From CAVYXZ01 sp965223835 (GTDB taxonomy: Bacteria; Chloroflexota; Anaerolineae; Aggregatilineales; Phototrophicaceae), in the NCBI GenBank assembly GCA_965223835.1, contig CBDCXQ010000001.1, positions 372,001-436,000 of the forward strand: a stretch of 64,000 bases of DNA, written 5' to 3'. Positions 7,208-15,686 of the stretch are shown piece by piece; the stretch's first letter is position 1, and each line of letters begins with the position of its first letter. The position numbers were made by a program, and so were the translations under genes. The notes below the pieces were generated by a model that worked only from the letters and a program-made list of their open reading frames with translations, had not been told where the DNA came from and did no database searches.

Positions 7208-10200
7208 TTACTCTGCTCGTTCCAGATTCAACGCCAGGAGGCGCTTGAGGATTTCCTCTTCGCCGGCAGGGGTGTAGATGTTGACGGCGTAACCAGCACC
7301 GCCCATATCATCCCAGCCATAGGCAGCACACACGGCTCGGTCCAGCAACTGATGCAATGCGTCCAGCCGGGGCGCGAAGTCGGCAGCAGCCGGTTTCAGC
7401 TTGATCGTTTCCAACCCGCGCCAGCCATTGAGGGCGTTGTACAGGTTGGTGAGGGTGCGGTCTTTGTATTTTTTCCCCTCTTCTAACCCCTCCCCAGCCC
7501 TCCCCGAAGCATCAGGGAGGGAGTCTGGATTCAGCCACGCGGACCGCTCGGCATTTAACTGCTGGGCCGCCGCACTGATGGCCGCATACGCCGGGCTGCT
7601 TTCGTCTTCCTGACCCGGCGACCAGGGGAACGGGAAGGTTTCAAAACAGGTTGTATTGTTGTATGTTGGGTCGTTACCTGCGCCATGCCGTGATGACGTA
7701 GCCAATGACCAGACTTCATGAATGCGGGAATGCAGGACGCCAAAGAAGTAATCGTCTTCACGATCTATTGCAAAAAGACGGCTATCTACAAGAGAATGAG
7801 CGTCTACCCAAACAAAGGTCCTATGTTTAGCGACTCTTGGTGTAGCGATATATCTTGAACCGCTGTTAATTATTGCACGGACTTTTTCACCCGAACGTCT
7901 GAATTTCCACCATTCCTCACGAAAAACAGGCTTACGCTTTTGTTGCATAGCCTGATCCCATTTTTGCCGTAGCAGTTTATATACTTCGGGATATTCATGC
8001 GGCGGAATATGCGGCGTTTGATCGAAATCGATCAGCCAACGACGACGATTACGATCTGTAACATCTCTTGCATTGAGAATAGGAACAATTACGAGAGCAT
8101 TCTGAATATTTCGGAGTGCGATAGCTTCACCATTTTCGAGTTCAAATGGTCCGCCCGTCTCAATTCCTCTTGCAATAAGGTCAGAATTTTCCGCTAATTG
8201 ATAAGCTTTCGTCACATCTGTTCCAGCCGTCAGATCGCTATTTATCTCGGAGACGTTTTCTCCATTTAACATTTTTTCTTTCTGTGTGCCGTTATCGAAT
8301 CCGATCATTGACACACGAACCGCTGCTCCTTCAAGAATCCATGCTCTATCATCCCATGCCATAAATATTTCACCGGTTTTTTTTATGTTGTCTAGAACTA
8401 GCCTGCTAAATCCAGCGCGAATTGCTTGAGTTGATAACAGGCCAACCCGATTAACTTTTCTTTCTGCAATTTGTTTGCGAGCACGTTCGAACCAATAGAC
8501 CACTAAATCTGCGCTTGCATGTACTCGCCCTTGATACGTTTTGCGCAATTGTCCTACGTAATCTTCGCCTAATTCTCGAAGTAATTTTTGTCCACCCAAA
8601 AACGGCGGGTTGCTGACAATCACATCAACGGCGGGCCAGTCGGTTTCGGTCCCCACCCCGGCCTCACTGCTTTGGTCCCACGGGGAGGCTTCGCTCGGAG
8701 GGGAGCCGAGGGAGGGGTTCAGCAGTTCCTCCCCAATCCGTTCCAACACCGCCGCCGTCTGTTGCAACACGGCATCGTTCGTAATCCGTAGCACGCGCAA
8801 GCCGAGACTTTCAATAAATGCCTGTCGCAGTTCGTCGTATTCCACCTGCTCGGCGTGAATCGGGCCATCGACCTCGACCACCAGCCGGGCGTCGGCACAG
8901 AAGAAATCAACGATAAAGCGGTCAATCGGGTGCTGGCGGCGGAATTTGTAGCCGTGCAATTGCTGTTTGCGCAGCGCCTGCCACAAATGTTCTTCGGCGG
9001 GAGTCGGCTCCTGCCGCATTTCGCGGGCAGCTTGTTTGATTTTGTCATACAGGGCGCGGTCGGTGTGCGTTTGCGCCCAGCCGGTAAACGCCGTTCCTGA
9101 CTCGTCGTTTAGGTTAGACCCCACCCCTGCTTCACTCTGTTCAGCTTCCCCTCCCCAACGCATTGGGGAGGGGATTGAGGGGAGGGGTGTTGTAATCTCT
9201 AATATCGCATCCCGACACACGATGTTCTGGCTCAGGTCGTTGAGGATTGGCTCGTCATAGCGCGTATAGCCGTTGTTCTGGTGCCATTGCAGATAGCCAA
9301 TCCACACCACGATACTCGCCAGCGCGTGGGCAATCGGGTCTTTTTCGATGCCGTACATCTGGCGCGGATGCACCGCCGGCAGCGCCTGCGTCATCCCCAG
9401 GAACAGGTCGCTGTTGATGACCGCTTTCTCCATGTCCATCAGCAGTTGCAGGCTGACGTACAAAAAGTTGCCACTGCCACAGGCCGGGTCCAGCACGGTG
9501 ATCTCGCGCAGGCGGGTCAACATCCGCTGGCGCAGGGCCTCAAGCTGGTTGCCATAGGTGGTGATCTGGCGGCGGTTGCTGCCGGCCAGTGCCGTTTCGT
9601 ATTTTTCGCGGATGGGCGCGGCTTCCTGCTGGATGGCCTCCCATTCGCGGCGCAAGGGCTGCATCAGCACCGGCTCGACGATCAGCAAAATGTCTTCACG
9701 GCTGGTGTAATGTGCCCCCAGTTGGCTGCGTTTGGCGGGGTCCAGGCTGCGCTCGAACAAGGTGCCGAAGATCGCCGGTTCCACGCTCTCCCAGTTCAGC
9801 CGGGCGGCTTTTTCCAGCGCCAGCAACGCCTCGAACTGCACGTCCTCAACGGCTACATCGTCGAACAATGACCCGTTGAAGTAGGGAATCTGCTGGAACA
9901 ACACGTCGCCGCCATCGGCCATGGCCTGAAATAAATCGGCAGTGTAGCGCTTGAAACGGTTCGAATCGGTGCGCGTCTGGGCGATGATCTCGCTGAAGAT
10001 GCCGCGTGAACTGCCGGAAACGGTTGGCAGCAGGCTGACATCCTCGGCGAACAGGCAAAACACCAGCTTGGTCAAAAAATGGGCGATGCGGTCCGGCTCG
10101 GCTTGCCAGTCGCGCATGTTGTTGGCGATGGTTTCAAACACCTCGGCGGCGTCGGCGGTGACTTGTTCGGTGTTGCGGTTGGGGTGCAGCCGATCCGGGG

Positions 10201-10660
10201 CACTGAACAGATCGCGCAAATGCTGCAAAATCGACGGTCGCCGGGCAATGTCTGCGTGGCTGAAGCGGTAAATGCGCTTTTCGGTGTTGGGCCAGTTGGT
10301 GTGGATTTCCCAGGTGTCGATGTCCGTCACCACCAGCAGCGGCGGGTTATTCAGCTTTTCGCGGTACTGCAACAATTGCTGGTAGGCTTCGGTCAGATCG
10401 GTGTATTTCCCCGGCGCTTTGTACTCAATCGCAAAGTGATTTTCATAATAAACATCGGCAAACCCCTGCGCGCCGGTCGCTTTTTTGACCGCCCGCTCGA
10501 ACAGGAACTGCAACCCTTTTTCGTCGGTCCCGCTGCCGCCCGGTGCTTCATGGCCCACCAACCGGCAGACAGCGTTAAAGTGAATCTGGTAGCTGTTGCG
10601 TTCGCTCAGCGGGGTATCGCGCCAGTCCGCCACGAACTGTTGCGGCGTATAACTGCTCAT
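7208..10660 (-). CDS. MmeI-like single-chain restriction-modification enzyme with inserted DUF559 nuclease module
   Basis: 1150 residues, longer than usual for this type. Nuclease: D69-X9-E79-X-K81 (ADVYYENHFAIEYKAPG), the spacing described for MmeI. N6-adenine methyltransferase: motif I LDPACGSGNFL near residue 393 and motif IV NPPFLGG near 685. The C-terminal part (LVDSRLFAIDREDDYFFGVL, TCFETFPFPW) matches the specificity end. Residues ~489-672 are foreign to the family: repeat-derived linkers surround a DUF559/Vsr-like PD-(D/E)XK domain (FRRQHPIDRFIVDFF, ARLVVEVDGPIH). A second repeat-derived stretch sits near residue 1050. The specificity region (about 7640-8610) is much more AT-rich than its surroundings. 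The reading frame stays open throughout, so the product may still be made. Confidence 0.88.
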   Translation of the reverse strand: MSSYTPQQFVADWRDTPLSERNSYQIHFNAVCRLVGHEAPGGSGTDEKGLQFLFERAVKKATGAQGFADVYYENHFAIEYKAPGKYTDLTEAYQQLLQYREKLNNPPLLVVTDIDTWEIHTNWPNTEKRIYRFSHADIARRPSILQHLRDLFSAPDRLHPNRNTEQVTADAAEVFETIANNMRDWQAEPDRIAHFLTKLVFCLFAEDVSLLPTVSGSSRGIFSEIIAQTRTDSNRFKRYTADLFQAMADGGDVLFQQIPYFNGSLFDDVAVEDVQFEALLALEKAARLNWESVEPAIFGTLFERSLDPAKRSQLGAHYTSREDILLIVEPVLMQPLRREWEAIQQEAAPIREKYETALAGSNRRQITTYGNQLEALRQRMLTRLREITVLDPACGSGNFLYVSLQLLMDMEKAVINSDLFLGMTQALPAVHPRQMYGIEKDPIAHALASIVVWIGYLQWHQNNGYTRYDEPILNDLSQNIVCRDAILEITTPLPSIPSPMRWGGEAEQSEAGVGSNLNDESGTAFTGWAQTHTDRALYDKIKQAAREMRQEPTPAEEHLWQALRKQQLHGYKFRRQHPIDRFIVDFFCADARLVVEVDGPIHAEQVEYDELRQAFIESLGLRVLRITNDAVLQQTAAVLERIGEELLNPSLGSPPSEASPWDQSSEAGVGTETDWPAVDVIVSNPPFLGGQKLLRELGEDYVGQLRKTYQGRVHASADLVVYWFERARKQIAERKVNRVGLLSTQAIRAGFSRLVLDNIKKTGEIFMAWDDRAWILEGAAVRVSMIGFDNGTQKEKMLNGENVSEINSDLTAGTDVTKAYQLAENSDLIARGIETGGPFELENGEAIALRNIQNALVIVPILNARDVTDRNRRRWLIDFDQTPHIPPHEYPEVYKLLRQKWDQAMQQKRKPVFREEWWKFRRSGEKVRAIINSGSRYIATPRVAKHRTFVWVDAHSLVDSRLFAIDREDDYFFGVLHSRIHEVWSLATSSRHGAGNDPTYNNTTCFETFPFPWSPGQEDESSPAYAAISAAAQQLNAERSAWLNPDSLPDASGRAGEGLEEGKKYKDRTLTNLYNALNGWRGLETIKLKPAAADFAPRLDALHQLLDRAVCAAYGWDDMGGAGYAVNIYTPAGEEEILKRLLALNLERAE
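7476..7530. repeat. C-rich palindromic repeat, copy 3, in frame inside the restriction-modification gene
   Basis: C-rich arm (ACCCCTCCCC, CCCTCCC) and its partner GGGAGGG enclose a short loop at about 7492-7524. Translated on the minus strand it gives DSLPDASGRAGEGLEEG, an insertion between AERSAWLNP and KKYKDRTLTNLYNALN, which are contiguous in the usual family pattern. Confidence 0.65.
8651..8720. repeat. C-rich repeat, copy 4, one flank of the DUF559 module
   Basis: Begins with CCCCACCCCGGCCTCACT (8651-8668), which matches 9119-9136 at 16 of 18 bases in the same orientation. It continues with GGGGAGGCTTCGCTCGGAGG and GAGGGAGGGG, the same signature as copy 2. It is translated in frame as part of the restriction-modification enzyme. 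Confidence 0.75.
8669..9118 (-). mobile_element. DUF559 (Vsr-like) nuclease module between direct repeats
   Basis: A 450-bp coding segment between the direct repeats at 8651 and 9119, in frame with its host gene. It encodes a complete DUF559-type domain: a helix with REMRQEPTPAEEHLWQALR, then YKFRRQHPIDRFIVDFFC, LVVEVDGPIHAEQ with the E-x-D pair, and a C-terminal GLRVLRITNDAV and helix. DUF559 is a PD-(D/E)XK relative of the mismatch nuclease Vsr. The flanking repeats and the interruption of an otherwise contiguous family pattern indicate a moved unit; how it moves is not visible. Confidence 0.65.
9119..9195. repeat. C-rich repeat, copy 5, other flank of the DUF559 module
   Basis: Starts with CCCCACCCCTGCTTCACT (9119-9136), the direct-repeat partner of 8651-8668. 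It contains the inverted repeat CCCCTCCCC / GGGGAGGGG around an AACGCATT loop, then GAGGGGAGGGG. Translated in frame. Confidence 0.75.
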
Positions 10661-10866
10661 CTGCCGGTCCTAATAATCACCCTACTTGCTATATTATACG
10701 CTGGTTAGGGAAGCCGCGCGAAACACCTCGCTATTTAGCAGACGATTTTGGAGTAACAATTTCCGATGCTATGGCATGGGGAATTAGGTCAAATGGACCT
10801 GTTCAAGTTGGCAAACCCTCGATATGTTCGACTATAACAACTGATTACTGAATAGAATCGAAACTG

Positions 10867-12060
10867 ATGACAACTGTACGTACAATTTTTGACCTGTTGA
10901 AGACCACATTTAAAGAATGGAACGAAGACAAGGTGCCGCGTCTGGCAGCGGCCTTGGCGTACTATACGGCCTTTTCCATCGCACCACTGCTGATTGTCGT
11001 GATCGCGGTGGCTGGATTAGCTTTTGGCGAGGAGGCGGCCCGCAGTCAAATTATCGATCAGATTAAAGGCCAGATCGGTGAGGAATCGGCTGAGATTATC
11101 CAGACAATGATCGAGAACACGCGTAATGAAGATAGCGGACTGATTGCGACCGTGATCGGAATCGTGACGATTGTCCTGGGTGGGGCAGGCTTCTTTGGTC
11201 AGTTACAGGATGCGCTCAATACCGTTTGGGAGGTGACGCCAAAGCCGGGTGGCGGTATTCTCAACATGATAAAGGACCGGTTCTTGTCTTTTACAATGGT
11301 GCTGGGCATCGGCTTTTTGCTGCTCGTTGCCTTGCTTATCAGCACAATCGTCACGTATATCACTAATTTTGCCAGTGGCATACTGCCTCAGGCCGAGCTA
11401 CTGGCTCAGGTTCTCAATTTTGGGCTGTCATTTCTGATTGTGACCCTGCTTTTTGCAATGATCTACAAGGTGCTGCCTGATGTGATTATTGCATGGAGTG
11501 ATGTCTGGATTGGTGCTGGTATCACTGCCCTGTTATTTACGGTTGGAAAGTTCTTGCTGAGCCTATACCTGGGGAACAGCAGTGTGTCTTCAACCTATGG
11601 CGCCGCCGGCTCGTTGATTGTACTGCTTTTATGGGTTTACTATTCGGCTCAGATTCTACTTTTTGGAGCTGAATTTACCCAGGTTTATGCCCGGCGCTAT
11701 GGCTCACAAATTAGGCCAGCCGACAATGCCGTGGCAATTACTGAGGAGCAGCGGGCGCAGGAAGGCATGCCCAATCGCGAAAAACTTGACTCTCAGCAGA
11801 CACCCGCACCGGTGATAGCGCCAGTTGAACCGCTGAATATGTTGGTCAATGATCCGATCCAAAACACGGAATCCGCCGATGGAATAGCAGACATGAAGCC
11901 AGAAACTGAGCAGCGATGGTTTTTATTTCTGGTCGGAATCGCCATTTATAATGGGGTCGTTGGCGTTACCATGCTATTGTTGTCTGCTTTGCGACCACGG
12001 CCTGCCGAACGTCCGAAACCAGCCTTGCTAGAGACTATTTTTTCGCGGCGAAGGGACTAA
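10867..12060 (+). CDS. YihY/BrkB-family inner-membrane protein with extra C-terminal helix
   Basis: 397 residues. The YihY pattern is clear: KVPRLAAALAYYTAFSIAPLL, GGAGFFGQLQDALNTVWEV, the region of LGIGFLLLVALLISTIVTYI, then TYGAAGSLIVLLLWVYYSAQILLFGAEFTQVYA. About six membrane helices are predicted in residues 30-275. A polar stretch follows (residues ~280-345), then one more helix (FLFLVGIAIYNGVVGVTMLL) and a basic tail, which is beyond the usual family length. Function of the family is unresolved (earlier called ribonuclease BN in error). The ATG has no strong ribosome site. Confidence 0.9.
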   Translation: MTTVRTIFDLLKTTFKEWNEDKVPRLAAALAYYTAFSIAPLLIVVIAVAGLAFGEEAARSQIIDQIKGQIGEESAEIIQTMIENTRNEDSGLIATVIGIVTIVLGGAGFFGQLQDALNTVWEVTPKPGGGILNMIKDRFLSFTMVLGIGFLLLVALLISTIVTYITNFASGILPQAELLAQVLNFGLSFLIVTLLFAMIYKVLPDVIIAWSDVWIGAGITALLFTVGKFLLSLYLGNSSVSSTYGAAGSLIVLLLWVYYSAQILLFGAEFTQVYARRYGSQIRPADNAVAITEEQRAQEGMPNREKLDSQQTPAPVIAPVEPLNMLVNDPIQNTESADGIADMKPETEQRWFLFLVGIAIYNGVVGVTMLLLSALRPRPAERPKPALLETIFSRRRD

Positions 12061-12223
12061 ACTGCTACGCCAACTCCAGAAGCAGGCGATGTCACACTGG
12101 GCAGGCATCACCGTTATCGCAAATGCTTTACTAAATCACAGGTGACCGATAGATAACCTTTGCCAACTGAGAGGCAGCGGATTATACTGAGGGTTGACGA
12201 TTCTGGACCCTAACAGGCAGGTC

Positions 12224-15200
12224 ATGGCGAGTGTATTCATCAGTTACCGGCGACAGCCCAGCGCGATGCTGGCGAACCTGATCGCCCGGGAATTACGCGG
12301 ACACAACATCGAAGTCTACCTGGATACCGAGCGGATGGATACTGCCGGGGATTTCCCGACACGCCTGCGCGACGCCATTCAGCAGCATGACGTTTTCATC
12401 TGTCTGGTCGCCGATACCACCCTGGAATCGGACTGGGTGCAGCAGGAGATTCTGACTGCCCATAAGCTGGGCAAGCCGATGATCCCGGTGTTCCAGGAGA
12501 GCTATAATCCGCTGGCCCCCCGTGATACGTTTCCGCCGCATCTGCAAGCCCTGCTGGAACATGATGGCGTCCTAATCTTCGATGTCAAGAATGTGTATAT
12601 CGATCAGTCGATGGAGTTCCTGGCGCGGGTGATCGAGAACACCGCATCGTGGCTGCGCGAAAGCCCCACCGAGACGCTGGACATTGTTGACGAGTCGATG
12701 ATCGGCGTCAATATTCGGTCGCTGGCCGGGCAGATGTTTGACAAATACCAGATGATCGAATTGGCCGGTAGCGGTGGCATGGGGACGGTCTATCGTGCCC
12801 ACCAGCCCAACCTGCGGCGCGATGTCGCGCTCAAGCTGTTGCCGCCAGCGATTGCGTCTGAGGGGGGCTATAAAGAACGGTTTCAACGCGAGGCCCAGAC
12901 CGCCGCTGCGCTGGAACATGCGCACATCGTCCCCGTATATGACTATGGCAATCACGGCGGTATTTATTATGTGGTGATGCGTTTGCTCACCGGCGGGTCG
13001 CTGGCACAACGCCTGGAGCATGCTGAGCAAACTGATGGACAACTACCATCGCTGGCGGAGACGGTCGAGGTTATCAAGCGGCTGGCGCTGGCGCTGGATT
13101 ATGCGCACAGCCGGGGCGTGATTCACCGCGATATTAAAGCCAGCAATGTCATGTTCGACCAACAGGGCAGTCCCTTCCTGGTGGATTTCGGCATCGCCAA
13201 GCTGGTCGGCTCCAATACGAACCTGACGGGCACGGGCGTCACGATGGGCACGCCGTCGTATATGGCCCCGGAGCAGTGGCGCGGCGAGAGCGTCACGTCG
13301 ACGACCGATCAGTATGCGCTGGGTGTGATGACGTATACGATGATTACCGGGCGGATGCCGTTCGAGGGTCAAACGCCCTTTGCTTTGATGCACAAGCATC
13401 TGAACGAACCACCCACGCCGCCGCAAATCTGGCGCAGCGAACTCAATGAAGATATTAAAACGGTGCTGGATACAGCAATGGCGAAAGCGCCGCGTGACCG
13501 TTTTCCTTCGGTGACGGCCTTTGCCGATGCGCTGGCAACCGCTGTTCAAACTGCGCCGGGCGAACCGACTGCATTTTTCACGCGCCCGCTGCCGAAGCCG
13601 GAAGTCGCGGCTCCGGTGAGCGCAACGCCAGCCAGCAGTGAGCAGGTGGCTGCTGTCAAAACGAATCCACCCGCTGCACAAACGACGTTTACCGACGGCG
13701 ATATGCCGCAACGGCGCTTATCGACACCACAATTGATTGGTCTGGGGATCATCGGCGGCATTGTCGTTATTGCGCTGGTCGCCATTTTGCTCAATCAGGG
13801 TGGGGGTGGCGCAGCGGTGATTCAGAATCTGCCGACCATGACGCCCACGACGGAAGTGCCAACCGAGCAGGCGACCGTGACAAGCGAGCCAACTGACGCG
13901 CCGCCAGCAACCCCGGCAACCCCGGTGGTCGTCGTCCAGCGTAACCTGACCGTGCGCGGTGGTCCCGGGGCGCAGTATCCAACACTGGGTACATTGGATG
14001 CTGCCGTCGATTATATGATACTTGGCATCAGCGATGATGGGCTGTGGTATCAGGTTGAATTAACGGATGGTTCACCGGGTTGGGTCACAGCATCCAGTGC
14101 GCTGGTGCAGACGGCGGGTGATCTGGCGGCGGTGCCAATTGCCCAGGCCCCAACTGATACGCCCGTGCCAACGGCGACCACGACGCCAACGTTCACGGCT
14201 TCACCAACACCGACCAATACATTAACAGCAACCGTTACCGCTAGCTTGACACCGACACCCAGTCTGACGGCGACAGCAACCTTTACGGTGACGGCGACGC
14301 CTTCGCAGACCTCAACTTCTACCGTAACCCGTACCCGCACTTTTACACCCACGCCGACTGATACAGCGACAGCCACCGCGACGAATACGCCAACCCTTAC
14401 TCGGACGGCCACGCCAACCATACCGTTTGTGGAAGCCCTGCGCGATGTCGTTCTGCGGGCAGGGCCTGGATCACAATATATGCGGATTGGGGTGCTGAAT
14501 GCGGGCGATCGGTTAGATATTCTGGGGGTGAGCGAAGATGGTGGCTGGTATCAGGTGTTCATGCCGACGAATGACAGCGCCTGGATTGCGTCGGGTGCGG
14601 CCCTGGTGCGAACAGCCGGTAATCTGACCGGGGTGCCGATTGCGCAAGCGCCGACGGCTTCGCCAACCGTTCGGCTGCCCGCGACCGCCACACCGACCAA
14701 CACCGTCACCCGAACTTTACCGCCGCCACCGACTATTGTCAGCACGCCAACGCGGGTGGGTGGTGTCGTAAACTGTGAAGGGGCATTGCCTTCGCGCTTG
14801 ATACCGGGCCAACGCGGCTTTGTGCGCGATGATGACCCCCTGCCGGTCAATGTGCGGTCGGGTCCCGGCACGACCTTCGCCCGAGTCGCCCAGATGACCA
14901 TCCGTAGTACATTCGATGTTGAAGAAGGTCCCGTCTGTGCGCAATCCATGGCCTGGTATCGCATCACGACCAGTAACCGGGTTGAAGGGTGGATTGCCGA
15001 GGGCGACGTGACCTATTTTGTTGATCCGCTGACGAGCAGCCAGCCGACCCCCACCGAAGCGCCGGTGACACAGTTTAACCGGGTGCTGGCCCCGACGTGT
15101 AATGTGATTACGCAGGATGAATTTACAGATGGAGTTTCAGCCAACGACTGGTTTATTGATGAACGACCCAATATCCAGTCCAACGAACGCATTATCGACG

Positions 15201-15682
15201 ATTTTTACGAAATCAGCCTGAACTTCTTGCCGCCGGGCCGCGATGAAGCAACGTCGTGGGGCAGTCTGCGCGGGCCAAACCTGATGCAATTGGGCAATGT
15301 GCGGGTTGAAGCGGTGATGGCCGCGACCAATTGGGACAGGCCTGGCACCCGGACTGGCCTGTGGCTGCGCTATCAGGATGAACTGAACTTCATGGCGTTC
15401 ATGATTAGCAGCACCGGCTCCTATCGCATCGCTCGATTTGAACGGGATTATGCCAGCTTGCAAGACTGGACCGCAACCGACGCCATCCGGCTGGGCAATG
15501 GTGCCATCAACACGGTGCGAGTCGATATGCACGGTTCACAGTATGATCTTTACATTAATGGGCGCTTTATCACCAGCGTTTTTGATGATACGTGGGCATC
15601 CGGTCGGGTGGCGTTCTGGGGGTCATCGTCGATCTTGCCCAACCGCTTCCTGTTAGATTACATTCGAATCTGCGCCAATTAG
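12224..15682 (+). CDS. receptor-like protein: TIR - Ser/Thr kinase - TM - SH3b repeats - jelly-roll domain
   Basis: 1152 residues from the ATG at 12224 (GGCAGG upstream); an earlier in-frame TTG at 12194 is less likely. Order: TIR (1-145; VFISYRR, E75 in WVQQEILTAH at the position of the NAD-cleaving Glu of TIR enzymes); Ser/Thr kinase (174-440; GSGGMGTVYRA, VALKLL, VIHRDIKASN, VDFGIAK, GTPSYMAPEQ, all key residues kept); one membrane helix (503-525); SH3b 1 (568-636); a T/P-rich linker (642-735); SH3b 2 (736-805); SH3b 3 (873-940); and a C-terminal concanavalin-like jelly roll (957-1152). TIR and kinase should be cytoplasmic and the rest outside. It is followed after 4 bp by a second TIR gene with a homologous C-terminal domain. 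Confidence 0.9.
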   Translation: MASVFISYRRQPSAMLANLIARELRGHNIEVYLDTERMDTAGDFPTRLRDAIQQHDVFICLVADTTLESDWVQQEILTAHKLGKPMIPVFQESYNPLAPRDTFPPHLQALLEHDGVLIFDVKNVYIDQSMEFLARVIENTASWLRESPTETLDIVDESMIGVNIRSLAGQMFDKYQMIELAGSGGMGTVYRAHQPNLRRDVALKLLPPAIASEGGYKERFQREAQTAAALEHAHIVPVYDYGNHGGIYYVVMRLLTGGSLAQRLEHAEQTDGQLPSLAETVEVIKRLALALDYAHSRGVIHRDIKASNVMFDQQGSPFLVDFGIAKLVGSNTNLTGTGVTMGTPSYMAPEQWRGESVTSTTDQYALGVMTYTMITGRMPFEGQTPFALMHKHLNEPPTPPQIWRSELNEDIKTVLDTAMAKAPRDRFPSVTAFADALATAVQTAPGEPTAFFTRPLPKPEVAAPVSATPASSEQVAAVKTNPPAAQTTFTDGDMPQRRLSTPQLIGLGIIGGIVVIALVAILLNQGGGGAAVIQNLPTMTPTTEVPTEQATVTSEPTDAPPATPATPVVVVQRNLTVRGGPGAQYPTLGTLDAAVDYMILGISDDGLWYQVELTDGSPGWVTASSALVQTAGDLAAVPIAQAPTDTPVPTATTTPTFTASPTPTNTLTATVTASLTPTPSLTATATFTVTATPSQTSTSTVTRTRTFTPTPTDTATATATNTPTLTRTATPTIPFVEALRDVVLRAGPGSQYMRIGVLNAGDRLDILGVSEDGGWYQVFMPTNDSAWIASGAALVRTAGNLTGVPIAQAPTASPTVRLPATATPTNTVTRTLPPPPTIVSTPTRVGGVVNCEGALPSRLIPGQRGFVRDDDPLPVNVRSGPGTTFARVAQMTIRSTFDVEEGPVCAQSMAWYRITTSNRVEGWIAEGDVTYFVDPLTSSQPTPTEAPVTQFNRVLAPTCNVITQDEFTDGVSANDWFIDERPNIQSNERIIDDFYEISLNFLPPGRDEATSWGSLRGPNLMQLGNVRVEAVMAATNWDRPGTRTGLWLRYQDELNFMAFMISSTGSYRIARFERDYASLQDWTATDAIRLGNGAINTVRVDMHGSQYDLYINGRFITSVFDDTWASGRVAFWGSSSILPNRFLLDYIRICAN
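14150..14430 (+). repeat. coding T/P-rich low-complexity tract
   Basis: Degenerate repeats of ACG/ACC/CCA-type codons giving T-P, T-A-T and T-N-T units between SH3b 1 and SH3b 2. It is a typical extracellular stalk and a likely site of length variation. Confidence 0.8.
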
Positions 15683-15686
15683 CCGC

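Noticed and set aside
8669..9118. DUF559 segment as a separate gene
   Set aside because: It has no start codon or ribosome site of its own and is in frame with the surrounding gene, so I list it as a module within that gene.
9281..9871. 196-residue plus-strand frame
   Set aside because: Lies wholly antisense to the methyltransferase part of the restriction-modification gene; Gln/His-rich shadow composition.
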